Shown here: one piece after another, positions 34,100-46,206 of the stretch | Layout: every line of letters starts with the position of its first letter | How positions within the stretch are numbered: position 1 is the stretch's first letter | Source of the DNA: Desarmillaria ectypa | Lineage: Eukaryota > Basidiomycota > Agaricomycetes > Agaricales > Physalacriaceae | Length of the DNA: 64,000 bases | Reading direction: 5' to 3' | Assembly: GCA_030407005.1 (NCBI GenBank) | Contig: JAUDYN010000011.1 | Coordinates: 1,726,501 to 1,790,500 of the forward strand | Position numbers and translations under genes: made by a program | The notes under the pieces: model-generated | Told to the model about the DNA's origin: nothing | Databases searched by the model: none | Seen by the model: the letters and a program-made list of their open reading frames with translations, nothing else

Positions 34100-35305
34100 C
34101 GCTAATTTCTGCCATCAAGAGGCCCTACTACAAGCAGCCTACTCTAATACCAATACAGAGGAGATGCATACCACCAACTCTCCAAGGACGAGATATCATC
34201 GGTATGGAGCCCGCAGGCGCTCGCGATTCCAATCCTTCAAAGACCTTGGGACGCTCTGCGATGGAGATCTTGCGGAACTTTCCTATATGCATTAACTGGC
34301 GCATCAAATATTGGAACAGTTCGAGGCCTTAGGTGCAGCCGTTGAAGTTCGTTGTGTGGTTATCGTTGGCAGTGCTTTGGACAAAGTAGTGCAGGCGGAA
34401 AAGCGGCCCCATATTGTCATTGCTACGCCCGGTCGACTTAGCAGATCATCTACGGTCGATGAAGGGGTTTAATCTACGAAACCTCAAGGCTTCAAGTTTT
34501 TGGTGAGTCGCAGTGTAAAGTTGAAATCCTGACTAGTATTGACTTCAGTAGGTGCTACGCGAAGCCGGCCGTCTCCTGGACTTGGACTTTGGTGCATGCC
34601 TCGACGATGTGCTTAAACCACCGCAGATATCACAAAGTCCCTGCCCTCCTTCAATACTACGTACCGTATCAATTATTGGCAAACAATTACATGGACATAT
34701 TGATGTACACCGTTCATGGCACCCAACGATACGTCGCTCCGCATTCCAGAGGCAGTCATATTTACCTCTCCCAGGCTTAGTAGCATCATAATGAGGTGAG
34801 GTGCCTTGACACGGTGACCTTACAAGAAGTCAGCGTATTGGCGCACTGGCAAGTTAAGAGCGGAGAGTCGGTTTGTTTAGCGGATCTCGTCACCAACGCG
34901 GCCCCGGATGAAGTGCTGACTTTTGCGGAGGTTTAGATATCCCTCTCGTGGACTTGGTCATAAAATTTGACGTCCCAACGTATTTCAAGGATTACATCCA
35001 TCGCGTCGGGCGAACAGCGCGCACAGGCCTTGCGGGTAAAGTCACTCGATGGTAACCCAAAGCACATGGAGCTCTTACAGCGGCTTGAAGCTGTTTTGGA
35101 GAAACTGGAAGAGTAGCCTACGGTAACCGACAATGAGGATGGGGTTGCATCAGGCCGTCGACGAAGCTGGCTAGCTGCGAACGAACTAAAGGAGGTGGGT
35201 AAGGGAAGAAGAACGGAAGAGGAAGAGGGAGTCGAAGAGATTGATAATCATGGTATCGAAGAGGTGGCATTGTCGGGAGGTTCCCATCGAAGGAAACATC
35301 GTTGA
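34100..35305 (+). pseudogene. DEAD-box RNA helicase pseudogene (Rrp3/DDX47 type)
   Basis: Helicase motifs can be followed across all frames. The Q-motif/motif I region is degraded (LQGRDIIGMEPAGARDS, where AxTGSGKT is expected). Then come the [15 protein letters not shown] stretch, motif Ib-like [10 protein letters not shown] (near 34430), a retained intron (about 34503-34551), [27 protein letters not shown] across a frame change (near 34940) and motif [14 protein letters not shown]. The C-terminal part is LLQRLEAVLEKLEE and ELKEVGKGRR, typical of Rrp3/DDX47, which acts in 18S rRNA processing. The DEAD box itself and the SAT motif are missing. Stops and deletions rule out function. Confidence 0.8.
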
Positions 35306-37212
35306 CAACCATTCATTTGTTGATGAGGCTTTGTTAAATGACTCCGATGACGTTCAAGAACTCTCTGTAAGTCTTGTGATTTCGCTTGACGCTTAGTAGC
35401 TCACGTTATGCAGGGTCCGCTAGATATCGAAGGGCATCCGTATGCGGAACCGTGTAGTACTGGGACCCGACATGATCGCAGAGTCTTACATAGATATGTG
35501 TCACTCACGCTTGCCATTGCACGAGGCTCTGGAACTGTATTCACTCAAGGCTTGTGGATTTCCATCAGTGTGCATGTGTATATGATATTTCACATTTGGA
35601 CAGAAATATTTGCGGGGTTTGCAAGCTTCCCAATATGCTGACCGTGGTACACCGCCCCTTTGTTTTCGTTCGACGTCGGCCTCCGCTCCCGGAAGATTCT
35701 GATGATGTTCCACTTGAAATGACTTGGACTTCTAGACGTCCCGCGGAGAAACTGCTATCCCCATTTTATAGCGGAATCATTGGAATTCGCAGATAAGTGG
35801 CACGGCGCATACATATATCGAGCGCATGGTCCCGTTCTATCTGTCAGGGGGTACAGAAACGAGATTAACCGTTCCACGAGTTTATGGAAAATATTTCTGT
35901 TGCTGCTGAAGAAAGCGGAGGTAATTATCTCTCGTGAACAAGCCATATGCTGCGTCAACCTTTGTGGAGTGCTTGTAAGCTGTTGGTTCTATCTCAAGTT
36001 CTTTCGTCTGACTTCTTCCAAGACATCAATCACAAGGATGCACACCTCCTTAATTCGTTTCAAATAAACGGATTATGAATCAAGCCCCGGACCCGCTCGC
36101 ACTGGTCAGACTGATTCTGATACTTGACTAATGATTGAAATGGACGAGTAGATGGATTTCGTATCATGGGACAGGACTATAGTGGATGTAAAGTCCCACA
36201 TTGCATGATACTTCGGGTTTCTTGACCGAAAGTACGAAGTTAGGTGCGATGTCAATTATATCGTGTATCTGGGATGCGAATAAGTGATAGCTAAGTAGAT
36301 CCCCTCACCTTACTATCGATCTGTATGATCAAACATCAGGACTTCGAACTCATCACCCATCGCCAACGAAACCAGTCGCGTGAAACAAGACAATCAAGAT
36401 GAAATGACCTACACTTGATTTGAACGGAGTTCGTGACGGTGTCGCACTTGAGCTTGAGCTTGAGCCCTTAAGCACGGAAAATTGCGAACTTCACGAATGC
36501 TATGTCCGAGTCGCGTACCACTCTGGGTCGGCCTTGATCACGAATTGGCAACGTAAACACGCGAAGAAACATCACGCAACCCTGCCAACAGACTTGAACA
36601 TGATCAATGCGGCCAGGGCCCGAGATCTGTTAAATTCGACCCTGATACAGTGGGTCCACATTCACACTTCTCACCTGCCTTCGGGAGTAAGCAACATTGC
36701 GGTGACCCCTGCGAACGTGCTTCGGACCAGAAGCAATGGAATTCTACCAAAAGGTGATTAGATCTTATGCAAATTCCCGAAAATCTGACATACCCATAAG
36801 AGCTCAGAATAGGTCCAATGACGATTCTAATCAAGTGCCATCAGAGGGTCGACCGTCGGGACCAGCATTATCGCACGGCCTAAATTAGCAGGTACGTCTT
36901 CGATACCATCCATCATGACTTTCTTCTTTTTGTTTCCACCGTAGAACAAGGGCACTTTTCGGGGCGCTGATGTGATTCCTTTATGACTATTCTACCCCGA
37001 CAGATACCCTTTTGTTAAAAACAAAAGCGGCTATTCATGATTGTAACCGACCCCGACGACGTTCTTCTTGTTCTTCTTGTTCTTACATTCGTTAGGTGGG
37101 TGATATAAAGGGATGCCATGACACGAGGCTGGATTACCACAATACGGATACTACCGTACGCGCGCGCTCCTCTCTTGCCCTTCGTGCTCCATCTGCTATC
37201 CAGCTATAGCCA
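35306..37212. other. 1.9 kb without a recognised gene
   Basis: The part up to about 35.4 kb may continue the helicase relic. A 113-codon + frame (36420-36761) shows no known motif. A short (GTTCTTCTT)3-like run lies near 37060-37085. Confidence 0.35.
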
Positions 37213-37942
37213 ATGCCTACCTACCTCAAGCACGGCCAACGTCTGATCGTAGACTCCTCATACTATGTCCGAAGGGCTCAGGCTCCTTCATATCCGTCAG
37301 CATACTCCCCCTCCAGAAAGTCATTCGATATCTCTTCTACCTGTTCTCTCCCCACGCCTTGTTCGTACTCTCCGCCTGACTGGAGCTGTCTCCCAGAGAA
37401 CGACCAACACTGGCTCAAAGTCCGACTACGGAATAGTCTCCAAGCTGGCGACCTCTCCAGCATGCCCTCCTGGTTCCCGTTCCTCCGCCTCGTGTCTTCC
37501 TCGTGTCCTTCCTCGCCCGCATCCTATCAACCATACGAATTCCGGCAGGAGTTCCCTGCCTCTAGCGGGGGCTGTGTCGTGACTTTCTCGTTCTCCACAG
37601 CCAAAGAGCAACTTTTCACATGGTGGATATCCCTGCCGTCGAACCGATGGCAGACGGGTGTGTAATCTCCTTTCGTTGATTCGTTTTGATATTGAGTACG
37701 CGTTAGAGAGCCTGCCTATGACTTTGGCGCAAGTGCAGGTCCATACGTCTGTGATGAACACGCCGTATTGGAGGTTCATGGGAAAAGATCCTTCGGTCAT
37801 CTTGCGCGCTCTGTCCACGTCTCTCGAACTGGGGGTTTTAATCACGATCGCGCCTAGGCAGCTACGCTCTCAGGAGATCTTGTATGTGGCTACGAGTATG
37901 GATGGAAAGCAGGAGATTCTATACTCGACGCAGTGCCAATGA
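37213..37942 (+). pseudogene. orphan family copy B, one frameshift
   Basis: Frame 37213-37665 starts MPTYLKHGQRLIVDSSYYV. It carries HWLKVRLRNSLQAGDL, YQPYEFRQEF and KEQLFTWW. A second frame, 37658-37942, continues the alignment to copy A (PMTLAQVQVHTSV, then DPSVILRALSTSLELGVLIT and QEILYVATSMDGKQEILYS). The two frames are linked by a single frameshift, or by an intron I could not place, near 37650. Copy B is much less damaged than copy A, in direct orientation 4.2 kb away. No signal peptide or known domain. It may be an active gene if the frame change is an intron or a sequencing error. Confidence 0.55.
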
Positions 37943-40900
37943 TGATCATTCAATGTCACCGGTAAGCGAGACCACCATGTGTTGAAGCTCCAGAATTAAC
38001 TGGATCTTTGCAATTAATAGACTTTCTATTTCCCATCCAAAAACATCGTTCCTGTCCGGCGGCCTTGAGATTCACATTCATCATTTCGATTTCTGTATCA
38101 TCTGCCTATCTGTACATTCACAATATCATTATTACTACGGACTCAGAGCTGTTTCACACATATACATATTTATACTATCGTCACATCCAAGCTTCCTCAC
38201 CCACCACTCTATATATACCATACACTATCCGATTGCATTCCTGTATCTCTACTCAGCATTCTCCGGGAAGTCGGAATAAGCAAGAGCGATGATTTCTTGT
38301 CCAAAATGGTGTTTTTGGTGGTCCGCTTGAACTAGTCGTGTCCTCCAAGCGATGTCTCTAGATGTGCCGATGTATCAAATGTAACAAATTGACTGCAAGT
38401 TCTGGTACGCGGGACTATGCCTCCTTCCATCTCGTTGTCGGCCCAATTGGCAGTCACGGTGTCAGAGCGACAGAAACAACAATTGACGCGGAGATAATCG
38501 TAGACTTCCCCACATCATAGCTGGAGTCGGCGATTCATCACTGCCCTTATAAGTTAGTGGTGATCCCACGATGCCCAATCAGCCGGAACTCATGATACAA
38601 ATTCCAGGGGATCAGGCACTTTCGGGCGGTCAAAAATCGGGAGGGCAGAGTTATAGGAGAATAATATGGGGCCAGGGCATCCTAGCAATCCAAAGGAACG
38701 TGGATAAGATACACACCGAAGCCCAGACTAATGCCCATTCCTCAAGTGCGCCGATGTATATAATATGTATGAAATAACACCATGGGCGCCTGGAAGGTTC
38801 CGAATTGGTTAACCCACAATCAATGAATTAATTTCTGGAAGGTATGACTTGCAGTTGATCCCGGAATTGCTGTGTACCATAAGCTACGCCAAATAGGTTC
38901 CATGCAAGAGCATTAAACCAGCGAAATAAAGGCAAGAATAAACAGAGCAGCTGGAGCCGCCATGGAAACTCAGGATGTTGTTAAAGCTAAGCTAGCCACC
39001 AGTGGAGATTTGTGGCCATTGTAAAAAGAACAGGTTGTGGTTAGACAACCCTTGCCAGAAAACAGAAGATGTTTCGAGTCCTATGTATATAGGTTACTCG
39101 GTTATTATGCTACTTTAAGTTTACTGTGGAAATTCTATTCGTGGCGGCAATTGCCGAGCCTACCTACCTCGCCCGGCTCGTGGGAACCTTTTCTATGTGT
39201 GGCGGCCGTTGCCGCGCTTACCTACCTTCTTCCATTCCTGGCTGCTGTTGCCAGTCTACGGTGACTGTTGCCATCTCTGCCTGGCCTTGCTTCGCGCTCT
39301 TGATCGTCCTTGTCTCGCCCTGAGTTATATGCGTGTCCGTTGCTGGATTAGTTATGCTATACTTTTAGAAGCCCTATTATTCTCGTGCCGTCCAGATATG
39401 TTTGAAACTAACTTGACCTTCAGGATATGGTCTTCGTAAATATAAGACTGAGTGAGAAAATGCGAGCTGGCGGTGGGCTTCGGGCTACCGCTGAGCGAGT
39501 TTTTTTCAAACAGGGTGTGCTGGTTGCATTCATCAAAGGCATAGGACTCGGACTTGCCACGCGCAGCAATGGCCCACACTTCTAGTATCTTCCAGTATAT
39601 ATATATTATGCAACATACGTTTCTCACTTGGGTTGTGCGACCCAAGAAGGTACAAATCAACTAACCAGATGCCGCAACAAAGCCAGCTATGAGAGATAAT
39701 CGATAATGCTCTATCATAGCTTGAAGCTCGAAACTAGATGCTTCAGCTTTTCAGCTTGGAGACCCTGGATTTGTCGGCATAACCTGGTTGAAGAAAAGGT
39801 GAAGCCTGACAGTCAAAACCTGAATCCTAGTGAGATTGAAAACTAGATTGATTGGTCATCTCTGCTGAGTCGACGGGCCGCTTCGCACCGACTGTGAAAG
39901 GGACCACGTGAGAGGCGTGCCACTACCGGTTATCTCTCTTCCACCACCAAGTTGATCATCGACTGAGGAAATCTCAATACTCCGCGCGTATCCATGCGAA
40001 ATTGTGGGCTGTATGACTGAATACAACATCAGAGTGCAGTGATGAGTGCACTCCTGCCCCAGCAACATGTTCATATCGCGGGGACGTACCCAGGTGAGCC
40101 GCAAAAAGGTGGTTACATCTGTTGCAAGTGCAGCGAGCGGCTAACGGTGAGCTTTACAGACATATATTATACGGTTCCTCCAAAATGAGGCAGAAGGGAT
40201 TTCAGCACGTGAGAGATTCCCCGCGGCGCTTGGTCGTCAGATACATCTGCGCCATGTGAAGCTCGGAATCTAGCATAATAATGAAGAGCAAGCGCTGCAC
40301 TTCGCAGGTATTTTCACTCGAATTATCCTTCTTTATGTCTTTTGTGAACTTTTATTAGAGGAGAACGGTTTTGGCGTATTACCACGCCTTCCACGACGCC
40401 TAAGAAACGCAGCATCAAGATGAGCGGAAGTAGCACACAGCAAATCTTTGAACGAGGGTCATTATGCATTATTCTCAGGTCTTGGTCATACCACTCTTCC
40501 TATGCTCCATTGATTTTCATTAGTTGCAAAGGCACGATCTCTACACGCGCTTCACCCACTACACTCGGACCTCATTACGTTTCCATCCGAATGCTGATCA
40601 CGAATAATGATCTTGGAAGCTCTGTTCGAGTTGTATTGCTTATCAAGCACAAAATTTGCAAGAGTCATGCATTATCAACGATGATTCTTCTTTTCTGCAA
40701 GTAAGCTGAATGTCCTCATTTCTCGATGCATCTTCTAATCGATCATCTGATAGACTGGTACTTGTGTTCCATTGATGGCGTTCCTCGTGCACATGTCGTA
40801 AATGGCTGACCGCACTATTGAAGCATCTGCGATTCCGTTATCTGAACTCAGGCCTAAGAACAATCACATTGAACGGTTCTCTATCAGCTATCGAACCCTC

Positions 40901-41814
40901 TATACCTTTCTTCTGTAGCTGCGGTCCCTCTTCCTCGCCGCTTCGATGTTTTGAGCCATAAACTGTAGTTTCTCGCCCTACCAAAGTCTCCGGTACGGCC
41001 GTAATCGTCAGCTGGTCGAGCAGCGGACCTAAGCACTGGACCTCCACCTCCGATAACTGGCCACATCACTTCCACCTGACGATGTATATGGTCAAATTGT
41101 ATGAGCACGGAATGGAGCCCCTGCTTTTTGACTGATTTCTGACCAGTATATGGGGCGTATGCATCGCATGTTTACAATCATCTGTCCAGCCTAACTGATG
41201 GTGGGACGAACGATTTCACATAGGTGTTCCTACCATTACGGGTGCGGCGAGCAAGGGCGCAGTCAATGACGCTTTCTTTCTTTTAGACGAAGCTGGCAGA
41301 GAGAAACTGGAGTTGTCATATGATTGCCTGCCGTTCATATTACGTCCAAGTTATTTGGGAGCAGATGGTCATTGCCCATAGCTATTTAGCCTATCTCATC
41401 GAAGATGATTTCCTGGTACTTATCTTCGTATCTCTATCTATCAAGGTACGCTGGGCATTTTCCTCCGAAAATAGCGACGCTGATTGTGGTTTGATCTGTA
41501 TCTTTAGTTGAAGCATAATAGTATGCAAGTTAGCTTGCGCTGGAACGGCTTCATTGTTCTAGTTCTGCTATGGCGATGGGGCAGTCGTTCTGTGTACCGC
41601 AAAAATACCCCCATTTCATCCTGATCCTACCCTCCACGATATACAACTTCACCAGAATGTTGTTCAATGATGTACCACACGGAGTTTATCGCAATATTCC
41701 AACGGTCAACGTCTTCTTGGAGTCGCCTCTACACTTACAAAGCATCCAAGCTGATCATAGTGTTATGTATCGAGTACACAATACTTCCTTATCATACCCC
41801 AAGATGATGCCTCC
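37943..41814. other. 3.9-kb gene-poor stretch
   Basis: No gene recognised on either strand. Frames of 60-105 codons lack motifs. Around 39.12-39.30 kb short repeats of GTTGCC/CTACCT give a low-complexity look. Fragments near 40.4-41.5 kb (for example a readable ASKGAVNDAFFLLDE at about 41240) may be remains of a gene, not identified. Confidence 0.35.
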
Positions 41815-43312
41815 TCAAGCCATCACCATCGCATTCTTCTCGCTGTTTGACGAAGAAGATGAATTTCTACGGTCAGGACTGTGATCGTGGAGACATCCAT
41901 GGTTTTTGTGTACCCTGATGTACTCCATCGAGGCTTTGGGAAGCACTGGACAGTAGTCAGCTTTCAGTGACACCTCAACACAAGGAAGAACAAACCCCTT
42001 TGTGAGTCTGCCAAAAACAGCTCGTATAGAAGTACTCCAACCACCGTCGCTGGGATGTTCGTTAGGGCAGCTAGAGCGGCGTATGGACCCCCGGAAGCTG
42101 TAATCCTTTAGCGTTTTCGTCCCCTCCAAGACTTTTCACTTACCTTGGCGTCCGTAAATTGTCAGCGCCGCTAATCTACCACCTACGTCACGCGCAGCAT
42201 TTGCCGCGACTATATCGAAAAATCACTGGGATTAGCCTTGACCATGTTCAGGTGACAATATCGAGCCTTACGTCCGGGAAAAGCAAAGCCCCATATCGCC
42301 ACGGCGCTATCAAATTTAGTCAGCTCACTCAAATCGGAAAATAAGATGCGGCCTTACTATCCCAAAGCAATCACCCAGGGCGCTGCTTGTGGAGGTACCA
42401 GAATGTTGGTGGGATCAATGGAACCCCATATCACGATTGCAAGCACAACGTCCTAGGAAATGGATTCGATTCCATATTGCTAAGCGATGATGCGGAGAAG
42501 TACGCACAGTCACGAACTCATTGAGGAAGACCTGTCCTATCTTCGCTCCTGGCAGAAGGTACAATCCAAAAATACCCGCAGGAGCGCTTGGCGTAAATTG
42601 TAACTCCGAAAAAGTCCCAGCGAGTATCATGGCACCCTCTGCCTGGTCGAGGAGGTGTTTGTATTGGACATAGATCAGCAGGCATGCGACGTATCCTCCG
42701 AGGATTTGTGCTGCGATATATCTAGGCAAACAAATTAATGGGTCCCTTCGACTTTCGAGGCGAGATTGCGGACCTGAGGCCTTTCACCTTGGGAAACCCT
42801 TTGAACAGACAGAAGGCGATGGTGATGCCAGGACTGAAGTGTCCACCGGACGTTGCGCTACAGAAGCAGATGGCGAAGACTATCCCGGAAGCATAAGCTA
42901 TTCCAATTTGAAGGATCGCTAATGGTAAAGGCATGACGACAGAGGGTATCACCTATCACTAGGGAACGTACAGGAAAGTCCAGTTTCTCCGATAGCATTC
43001 CCGATGACCCACGGCGCCGTTGAACCTACACCTGCATACGATGTCAGTGCCATGCGAAAAAGGTCTGTGCATTGAAAGCACCAACCTGCGTAACAGTAAA
43101 AGAAGACGCCCATCTAATTGATCATTGAGAGGTAAGCGGCCCGTATGATCGTAATGAGCAAAAGGACTGACAAACTCGGCAAAGCATTCTGCAAGCCAAT
43201 GGACCTTTGCATGTCGGTGTCGCTCCCAGATCGTGAATATTTTTGCACGGGGCAGGACGTCAGCGAGGTGTACGACGTTAGGATCAGCAGTGCCCGGACC
43301 ATGGATCGTCAT
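41815..43312 (-). CDS. aquaporin (MIP family), 338 aa
   Basis: Ten exons: 43312-43172, 43113-43086, 43031-42972, 42918-42774, 42721-42508, 42452-42358, 42306-42272, 42209-42144, 42097-41996 and 41945-41815. They total 1017 nt and all junctions are GT-AG. MIP proteins form tetrameric membrane channels for water or small solutes. Helix 1 is AECFAEFMGVFFYCYAG. The first half-helix reads SGGHFSPGITIAF, so the usual NPA/NPG motif is SPG. Helix 4 is AQILGGYVACLLIYVQY, then VVLAIVIWGSID. The second motif is ANAARDVGGRLA (NAA instead of NPA), with the conserved Arg-Asp kept, then ALTNIPATVVGVLLYELF. The long loop C and polar Ser/Asp-rich tail are typical of Agaricomycete facultative aquaporins. Substrate unknown. 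Confidence 0.9.
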
Positions 43313-43683
43313 ACTGGGAGGTTCGAATAAGGGTAGAATGTTCCTTTACGTTAGCTCACTGAGGCTCATTTCCCTCCTTTATATATGCGAAAAAAAGACA
43401 CGCTCACGGGACTTGTAATGTAGTAACAGCACGAACGTTAGGATCATGTGTTCATGCATAATACAGTCCTTGAGAAAGCTTGTCGTTTACGGTAGGCAGG
43501 GCCATCAAAACATGCAAAAGATGGTGATCAGCTTGCTCGTTATCATAGTTTTCAATAGAAATTTTTTTATATACCGTCATGGGGTGCAATGAAAGAGGTA
43601 TGTGTTTCGCAATTCACTTGCTAATCGATAGCTAATCAACCGAACATTGTGCTGGAATCAATGGACCCGGACCCGGACCCACG
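43313..43683. other. intergenic upstream of aquaporin
   Basis: No gene seen. Contains a (GGACCC)3 run near 43664-43682. Confidence 0.5.
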
Positions 43684-44160
43684 CTAGGTTCGTGAATATC
43701 TAGCATGAGGCGTTGGATTGGCTGGATAAGTAGTCAATTCCACAGGTGTTATTTCACTCAAAACAACAAGAGATAGCGAAAGGATATGAGGCGCCCACCC
43801 CTCAAACATCTTCCCATAAAAATTGTGCTGTTCCGAATCACTGCTGAGCATTGATGGTCCGCTGACGCCGGCGCTTGTGCCTGTGGAACTCGGGGGTCCA
43901 CCGACACCCGTTTTGGGGCCTCTACCAGTAATAATAGCAGATTTAGTTGACAAGGCGACGCCAATAGTATTCACAGCAATACGTGAAGAGGAAGGAAATG
44001 TGCGCGCCTCAGGAGCCCTGGAAGAATAGAAACCAGGATTGACCTTTCCGCTGCAACCAATCGGGGATGCCTGTACCTGTCCATCATCCCCTTCACGGTC
44101 TTAGCAGGACCTGTACTGAGCAAGCAGACATCCGAGGACATCGTAGATATGTTGAAGAAA
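43684..44160 (-). pseudogene. truncated 3' copy of MAG-like glycoprotein gene
   Basis: Matches the last two exons of the gene at 46207-47737. Shared parts include ATCTACGATGTYCTCGG, the intron region, and the C-terminal coding NTIGVALST, SSTGTSAGVSG and GWAPHILSLSLVVL (a GPI-type hydrophobic tail). The upstream nine exons are absent and the frame is lost before 43974. A partial duplicate in the same orientation, without a start. Confidence 0.75.
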
Positions 44161-44497
44161 CTACCCACGGAAAAAATAGGCGATAAAACTCTGAGCAAAG
44201 TTAGAGTATACCAAATACAAATAGAACAAGAGCGGAGCACTCCGGAGTATGGTTTTCCCTCAGTGACCTCCCTTGAAATCGAAGAAGGAATTACCATCAG
44301 AGCGTTTCCGTGGTAGCAAGTACACCTCTCCAATGTTCGACTATTCTTCAAGCTCAGGTCTTGCTAAGGAAAGTGAACATATATGCGAGGACTTGAAGAG
44401 CTAACGGCAACTAGTAGGAAGTGTGTCACATGCGGCTTTATGGTCTTGCACCGTAGAGATATTTGGAAGGAGACCTTTGTGATGCCTCTGAGTCGCG

Positions 44498-45143
44498 ACA
44501 CTGCTGTGATGTACCGGTCCTTTGGCCCAAAAATCAGCACGGAAAAACCGGTGCCGTTTTGGGCTGGCCTTTGGCTTGGAGGTTTTGATACCAAAAGATC
44601 TTGATAAATATAGCGCGGTTTATACAGACTTTTTCGTATCTGTATTTTAGCCGAGAAGAGCAAATGAAAAACGTGCGGTCTTTGGGCCGGTTTTATACAG
44701 ACCTTCGATCTGGTCTTTTCCCAAGAAAGACATGTCGAAAGACCCCGATCTTACGGCAGGTTTTTGGTGAGGTCTTTTGCGCAGTTTTTTTTGTCGGTCT
44801 TTGGCGTCCCTTCCTTGTTCTTTCCTTTGTTCCTCTCGTTTTTCGGTCCAAAAGATGGGCTCAAAAGACTTCACCAAAAACCTGCCGTAAGATCGGGGTC
44901 TTTCGACATGTCTTTCTTGGGAAAAGACCAGATCGAAGGTCTGTATAAAACCGGCCCAAAGACCGCACGTTTTTCATTTGCTCTTCTCGGCTAAAATACA
45001 GATACGAAAAAGTCTGTATAAACCGCGCTATATTTATCAAGATCTTTTGGTATCAAAACCTCCAAGCCAAAGGCCAGCCCAAAACGGCACCGGTTTTTCC
45101 GTGCTGATTTTTGGGCCAAAGGACCGGCACATCACAGCAGTGT
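44498..45143. repeat. 646-bp near-perfect palindrome (282-bp arms, 82-bp loop)
   Basis: Arms 44498-44779 and 44862-45143 are reverse complements with only two mismatches seen (in GTACCGG/GTGCCGG and GTGAGGTC/GTGAAGTC). Weaker inverted similarity continues outward to about 44474 and 45163. The loop 44780-44861 is T-rich and unpaired. No transposase is encoded, and identical 50-60 codon frames on the two strands are a by-product of symmetry. It could be a foldback/MITE-type transposon or an inverted duplication giving a long hairpin RNA. Confidence 0.95.
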
Positions 45144-45239
45144 TATCACAGAGATGTCAAAGGGCGAATTGTTCCTGACAAATATATCCAGATCTTCAGT
45201 ACATTGATCAAACCTTGATCGGTTTTACACGTGGAACGG

Positions 45240-45500
45240 AGCTTCGGACCGCGAACCTGAGCTCGACCCTTTCCTAGTTTCGGAAACATATTCCCCAAGT
45301 GTCACTGCGGATGCGATGCACTTGAAACCGTCCATTATGTCCTTGTTTCATGCACCGCATATCGCTCCTTCCGTCAACACGCCACAAAAACATTAATCAT
45401 CGAGACCTCTCGTATCTTGGACTCTGCAAACGTACCCCTTCTTGTCTACCGGTCATTCCTTCATCTCGCCGAATGTCTCTTTGAAGATGGCTCCGTTTGA
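45240..45500 (+). pseudogene. LINE-like retrotransposon 3' remnant
   Basis: One frame to TGA at 45498 contains a zinc-type cluster (PKCHCGCDALETVHYVLVSC) followed by AYRSFRQHATKTL and LLVYRSFLHLAECLFEDGS. Such a C-x-C...H...C module after the RNase H region is usual at the end of non-LTR retrotransposon polyproteins in basidiomycetes. Upstream RT is absent. It abuts the palindrome, whose right flank ends about 80 bp before. Confidence 0.5.
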
Positions 45501-46206
45501 CCCCAAAAAGTTTCTCGCTTCTACCTCGGTCTGACACCACCCTTGCCTACACTTACAGGGTTAACGGGAGCAACAACTTACCCTGTATCACTACGTGTTT
45601 CTCATACCTGGCACACACAGCATGCATACGTCTTGCCGGCAGAATTTGGGCAGAATACAGGCGGTACGTACGTCCAGCTTCTGCAAAAAAAGAAAGCCAA
45701 CACCGACATCATCCAGTTGCCGTCTTTCCTATCTCATATTTCGTCCCCTTGACTTACTTTCTATTTATGATGCCTTTTCCTTACATTACTGTACTATACT
45801 TATAACGAGCTACCGGGGTAGATTAGTTGACGCTTATTTACCTGAGCAACAGAGGTTGCCAATCAATCAAATTTTCTAGTTTCTTAGTTTCTGAGTTTGC
45901 CAAGAATTCTGAGTCTTAACGGCGTTCCTCGCAAATAGGCAACCGCATGACTGCAACATTTGCCTAACTACTATCTGGAACTCGAAAGTTAGAACGGGTC
46001 TCTACCTGCCATTTCTCCTCCACAGTCAATCGAATAGCTCCGCTGAAATTCCATGTCACAGAAATGGAAAAGAGGGCCAAAAATTCGACGAGAAAATGGA
46101 ACGAACAAAAAAGTACAGTCATTTTGAGCCCTTACCAGCTGGATACTTGAATATTCGTGAACGTGTAGCATGGCGTGTGGGGGTTGTCCGTATAGATATT
46201 CAATTT
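45501..46206. other. no recognised gene
   Basis: Short + frames without motifs; includes the 3' flank of the MAG-like gene. Confidence 0.4.

Noticed and set aside
37060..37086. GTTCTTCTT repeat as a minisatellite
   Set aside because: Only about three units; too short to be notable.
39120..39300. GC-rich frames with Ala/Leu runs as a membrane protein
   Set aside because: All three + frames look similar because of short repeated motifs; no start or family.
44364..45178. Identical proteins on both strands around 44.4-45.2 kb
   Set aside because: Produced by the palindrome; no start context, domain or independent support.
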